64,000 bases of DNA from Euryarchaeota archaeon UBA88. GTDB lineage: Archaea; Thermoplasmatota; Poseidoniia; Poseidoniales; Poseidoniaceae. A program made the translations under genes and the position numbers. Of the stretch, positions 61,058 through 64,000 are shown piece after piece. The notes beneath the pieces were generated by a model. The model was not told where the DNA came from. It did no database searches and saw nothing but the letters and a program-made list of their open reading frames with translations. Within the stretch, counting starts at the first letter, position 1. Every line of letters begins with the position of its first letter. The stretch lies in contig DAME01000025.1 in NCBI GenBank assembly GCA_002499545.1, forward strand, positions 1-64,000, written 5' to 3'.

Positions 61058-63955
61058 ATGGAAATGAAGGTTGTGCTCTTGAGCGGTGTCCTCGCATTGT
61101 TGATGGTGAGCTCAGGATTTCTGATCATAGCCAATGAAACAGCAAGCGAAGACGATGGAGAAATCGTAGCTCAAGATGAAAACCAGAACGAACCAGTGAA
61201 CAATGTACCTAGCCTCCTCATCGCTTCACAGTTCACCCACCAATGGGACGGAATGAATTCCACAATAAGTGGATTTGTTACCGATGAGCAGAGTAGTTCT
61301 TGCTACGTCATCGTCATGCTTCTAGATTCAACAAGCCTCGCCCAGGTTGGCGAAACTTTCAATGTGACACCAGACCAAAGCGGTGCATGGTCCATGGCCA
61401 CACCGTTCTCGAATCCAGGTACTTGGATTGTGCAAGCTCAAGCCTACGACCAAGAAGGCCAAAGCAGTGATTCTACGATGTCGCAGATAGCCATTGTTGC
61501 TCCAGATGAAAGCGATGTTCTGGTATCTTTTCTCTGGGCTCAACCATTAGAAAATTCCTCGATTGGAACGCTCCAAGGGCTGATGCTTCACATGTTCCCA
61601 TCGACATGTTCCGTGGAATACCATCCGCTTGGTCAAAGTCCTGCCAGATTAATTGTCGGTGATACAAATCAAACCAGTGGCCAATTCACTCTACAGGTGA
61701 ACACCAGTTACCACAACACAGTTGGAGACCTCATAGCAGATTGCGGAATGTTTAGTTCCTCATCATCAAGCATACGATTGAACCTTCCCGTACCTCCAGA
61801 ACCTGAAGGTGATGAAGACAGTGATGGCGTACTCGATGAATCAGACGAATGTGATAATACGCCACTGGGCGAACCAGTGTATGCGAGCGGCTGCTCAGAC
61901 TCAGAAACAGACACGGACATGGATGGTGTCATGAATGATAAAGACCAATGTCCCAACACGCCGACGTCACAAAGCGTGGATGCGAACGGTTGCGCAGACA
62001 GTCAGAAAGATACCGACAATGACGGCATCAATAACGTTGCAGACATTTGTCCGAACACTCCCGCAGGGGAATCCGTTGATCTCACAGGATGTTCGGAATC
62101 GCAAAAAGACGATGACGGTGATGGCGTCACAAATAACCTTGATGAATGCCCAAATACACCTGCCGGTGAGACAGTGAATGCTGTAGGATGTTCAACTGCA
62201 GCGCCAAGTCCAACACCGATGAAAATTCTCGCACTCCATGGTGGTGGAGATTCTGCCTCTGGTTTGGCTTCGCAACAAGGAATGCAAGATTTGATGGATG
62301 CACTGCCTGAATTTGAGTTCGTTTTCGCCAGCACGCCCGAGAGTGGAAATGTATGGTACCAAGACCCCCCCGGTGGAAAAGGCGAACCAACCACTGACCC
62401 AGACTGGGCAGACCTCGCAATTGCGTATCTCGACCAAAAGGTGATCGATGATGGTCCATTTTATGGTCTGATTGGCTATTCACAAGGTTCTGCAATGATT
62501 CCAGTCTACCTCGCCAACACGGAAAACACGTTCAATAGAGTCATGCTGTACAATGGCTACTTACCAACAACGCATCATGGCCTGATGGACTCCATCGATG
62601 ATGCCGCTCCTTTCTCGACGCCAGCTATGATCTTCTCCGGTGAAAACGATGGTGCTTTCAAAGACCTCGCCCCTGCCCTCGCCCAGAAGTTCACTGGTTC
62701 GCTCGACCTCCACAGTCAAACTGCAGGACATCACCTACCGTACGAAAATGACGAGCACTTTGACCAAATACTTACCTTCATTCAAGCGGGAATTGAAACC
62801 TACGACCCTGTCGATTCATGGTATTGCCAAGATGGAACAGGCCCATGGGTCCGTGATGACAATGGAGTCAATGACAACTACAATTCGAACACCAACGGGG
62901 TTAGCTCACCAAATGGTGGAGGGTCCGGACCATGGTTCAAATGCATAATCTCTGTGACCTCCACATCAACGAGTATGACCGCTACGGCCAATGGAATTCC
63001 AAACCACAACTGGATTTCGGCATTCGGTCCCGGTGATGAACAATCTCACACGTGGCAAATTCCATTGAATCCTGTCAATGATACTACGGGTGGACACAAC
63101 TCAGCGAATTGTCCAGCATCAAATGGACGCTGGGAATGCGCTGCTGACCGTGGCCAAATCGCAGTTGCGAGCAATGGTGTGCCGATTTTTGGTCCTGAAG
63201 AAGGGCCTGGTGGTGATGCTGTTGCCCTTGATTTCTTTTACTTTACAGAAGACCGACAACCGATTGATTTAGGCTACTGTGGCGCTCATGCCGGACCGAC
63301 TGGAGTTCACTACCACTGGGACGCAATGTGTCAATATTGGGTTCCTGAAAATGGACAGACAATGGTTGATTATGATTGGTCACTCATAGACTCAAATCAA
63401 CACTCACCGATCATTGGATGGTCCTTTGACGGATATCCAATTTATGGGATGTACACGTGGAATGAAAACGGTGTTGTCCAGGGAATGAAATCGTCGTATG
63501 AGATTGATAGAACCAGCGATGGAGGTGACCAGGGTTACAACGGCATTGATGATTGGACTTACGTTGATGGAATGGGAGACCTTGATGAATGCAATGGAAG
63601 GTTTGGAGCGACACCCGAATACCCAGACGGAACGTATTACTATGTATCGACACCATTGAGTGGTTCAACCAAGACTGTCGTCGACACGAATGGAGATACG
63701 CAACCAATGATTGGGTTCCCATACTTCCTTCTTTGCTACCACGGAATTGCAGACGACTCCAATGCTGGCGGGGGCCAGGGCGGCGGCGGTGGCGGCGGTG
63801 GATTTATCGCACAAACAATCTATCAACACATGCCTGAAGTATTAGAGGATAATTCCGATGAGCGGTCTGTACTCGCACTACTATCGAACAGCACGTGGGT
63901 TTGGGTCATGATGATTGGAACGCTGTACCTCTACAAGCGTACTGAAAAGCAATGA
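61058..63955 (+). CDS. Surface protein with TSP3 repeats, FSH1-type serine hydrolase and YHYH domain
   Basis: 965 aa. An N-terminal signal anchor (VVLLSGVLALLMVSSGFLII) precedes beta-rich sequence. Four Cys-paired TSP3-type repeats lie at about 251-385. Residues 386-585 are an alpha/beta hydrolase of the FSH1 type: MKILALHGGGDS, nucleophile Ser475 in GYSQGS, FSGENDGAF (Asp) and AGHHLPYE (His558). After 590 comes a YHYH domain: GAHAGPTGVHYHWDAMC, SPIIGWSFDGYPIYG and DECNGR...YYYVSTP. A Gly-rich linker and a last membrane helix (WVWVMMIGTLYLY) complete it. Combined extracellular hydrolase and binding; substrate unknown. Confidence 0.8.
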   Translation: MEMKVVLLSGVLALLMVSSGFLIIANETASEDDGEIVAQDENQNEPVNNVPSLLIASQFTHQWDGMNSTISGFVTDEQSSSCYVIVMLLDSTSLAQVGETFNVTPDQSGAWSMATPFSNPGTWIVQAQAYDQEGQSSDSTMSQIAIVAPDESDVLVSFLWAQPLENSSIGTLQGLMLHMFPSTCSVEYHPLGQSPARLIVGDTNQTSGQFTLQVNTSYHNTVGDLIADCGMFSSSSSSIRLNLPVPPEPEGDEDSDGVLDESDECDNTPLGEPVYASGCSDSETDTDMDGVMNDKDQCPNTPTSQSVDANGCADSQKDTDNDGINNVADICPNTPAGESVDLTGCSESQKDDDGDGVTNNLDECPNTPAGETVNAVGCSTAAPSPTPMKILALHGGGDSASGLASQQGMQDLMDALPEFEFVFASTPESGNVWYQDPPGGKGEPTTDPDWADLAIAYLDQKVIDDGPFYGLIGYSQGSAMIPVYLANTENTFNRVMLYNGYLPTTHHGLMDSIDDAAPFSTPAMIFSGENDGAFKDLAPALAQKFTGSLDLHSQTAGHHLPYENDEHFDQILTFIQAGIETYDPVDSWYCQDGTGPWVRDDNGVNDNYNSNTNGVSSPNGGGSGPWFKCIISVTSTSTSMTATANGIPNHNWISAFGPGDEQSHTWQIPLNPVNDTTGGHNSANCPASNGRWECAADRGQIAVASNGVPIFGPEEGPGGDAVALDFFYFTEDRQPIDLGYCGAHAGPTGVHYHWDAMCQYWVPENGQTMVDYDWSLIDSNQHSPIIGWSFDGYPIYGMYTWNENGVVQGMKSSYEIDRTSDGGDQGYNGIDDWTYVDGMGDLDECNGRFGATPEYPDGTYYYVSTPLSGSTKTVVDTNGDTQPMIGFPYFLLCYHGIADDSNAGGGQGGGGGGGGFIAQTIYQHMPEVLEDNSDERSVLALLSNSTWVWVMMIGTLYLYKRTEKQ
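61810..62190 (+). repeat. TSP3-type repeats of the YHYH surface protein
   Basis: Four protein-level units of about 36 residues, each D-x-D-x-D-G-V/I-x-x-x-x-D-x-C-P-N-T-P...-G-C. The units are more alike than in the other two TSP3 proteins. They likely bind calcium and hold the hydrolase away from the membrane. Confidence 0.85.
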
Positions 63956-63964
63956 GGACTCGTT

Positions 63965-64000
63965 GTGTCAATTCGACTCGCACCGTTTGCTGTAGTAGTA
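63965..64000 (+). CDS. Possible 5' end of next gene (runs off window)
   Basis: GTG at 63965 opens a frame of 12 codons (MSIRLAPFAVVV) to the edge. GAGG at 63954-63957 is 7 nt upstream. Too short for identification; another start or strand is possible. Confidence 0.25.
   Translation, partial: MSIRLAPFAVVV

Overview
The window reads as a chromosomal piece of a planktonic archaeon, most likely Marine Group II (Candidatus Poseidoniales, Thermoplasmatota). Archaeal markers are an SRP RNA with GNAR-type helix 6, a tRNA-splicing endonuclease, archease, RtcB, D-aminoacyl-tRNA deacylase, archaeal-type ValRS, AlaRS and SHMT, an HVO_0476-type zinc protein and a geranylgeranyl reductase. TATA boxes sit about 26-30 nt upstream of both tRNA genes. 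The lineage is inferred from gene content; no 16S gene is present. Coding density is very high and no CRISPR, IS element or prophage is visible.

Layout: 1-3.2 kb, malate dehydrogenase 5' end (minus) diverging from a three-gene proton-translocating transhydrogenase (pntAA-pntAB-pntB). 3.3-7.2 kb, exported protein, TatC and an M6-type metalloprotease. 7.2-11.5 kb, tRNA endonuclease, a winged-helix/TerB-like regulator, an HldE-like sugar kinase with a damaged active-site loop, archease, a small membrane protein and the SRP RNA. 11.5-18.9 kb, CcmE, PyrD, topoisomerase III, geranylgeranyl reductase and a membrane protein. 18.9-29.3 kb, a lipoprotein with thrombospondin-3 repeats and a PNGase F-like domain, MqnC, Xaa-Pro peptidase and two more anchored surface proteins. 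29.4-40 kb, glyA, a giant membrane/helical-repeat protein, an aminotransferase, an EVE protein and an RND exporter. 40-52.3 kb, valS, dinB, serA, a membrane protein, a persulfide-dioxygenase-like MBL protein, a NUDIX hydrolase, alaS and rtcB. 52.3-64 kb, two convergent tRNA genes (Thr-GGT, Ser-GGA), a zinc-ribbon membrane protein with a cysteine desulfurase, a membrane-anchored subtilisin, a methyltransferase-like protein, the zinc protein, proline dehydrogenase, DtdA, a probable propeller protein, and a surface protein joining TSP3 repeats, a serine hydrolase and a YHYH domain.

Together the genes suggest an aerobic or facultative protein-degrading heterotroph. It has secreted peptidases and a possible deglycosylase, proline and Xaa-Pro catabolism, a menaquinone (futalosine) step, quinone-linked PyrD and transhydrogenase-driven NADPH supply. 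All three tRNA-splicing components (EndA, RtcB, archease) are present but dispersed. A structural oddity is that five of nine convergent protein-gene pairs have stop codons that abut with no spacer.
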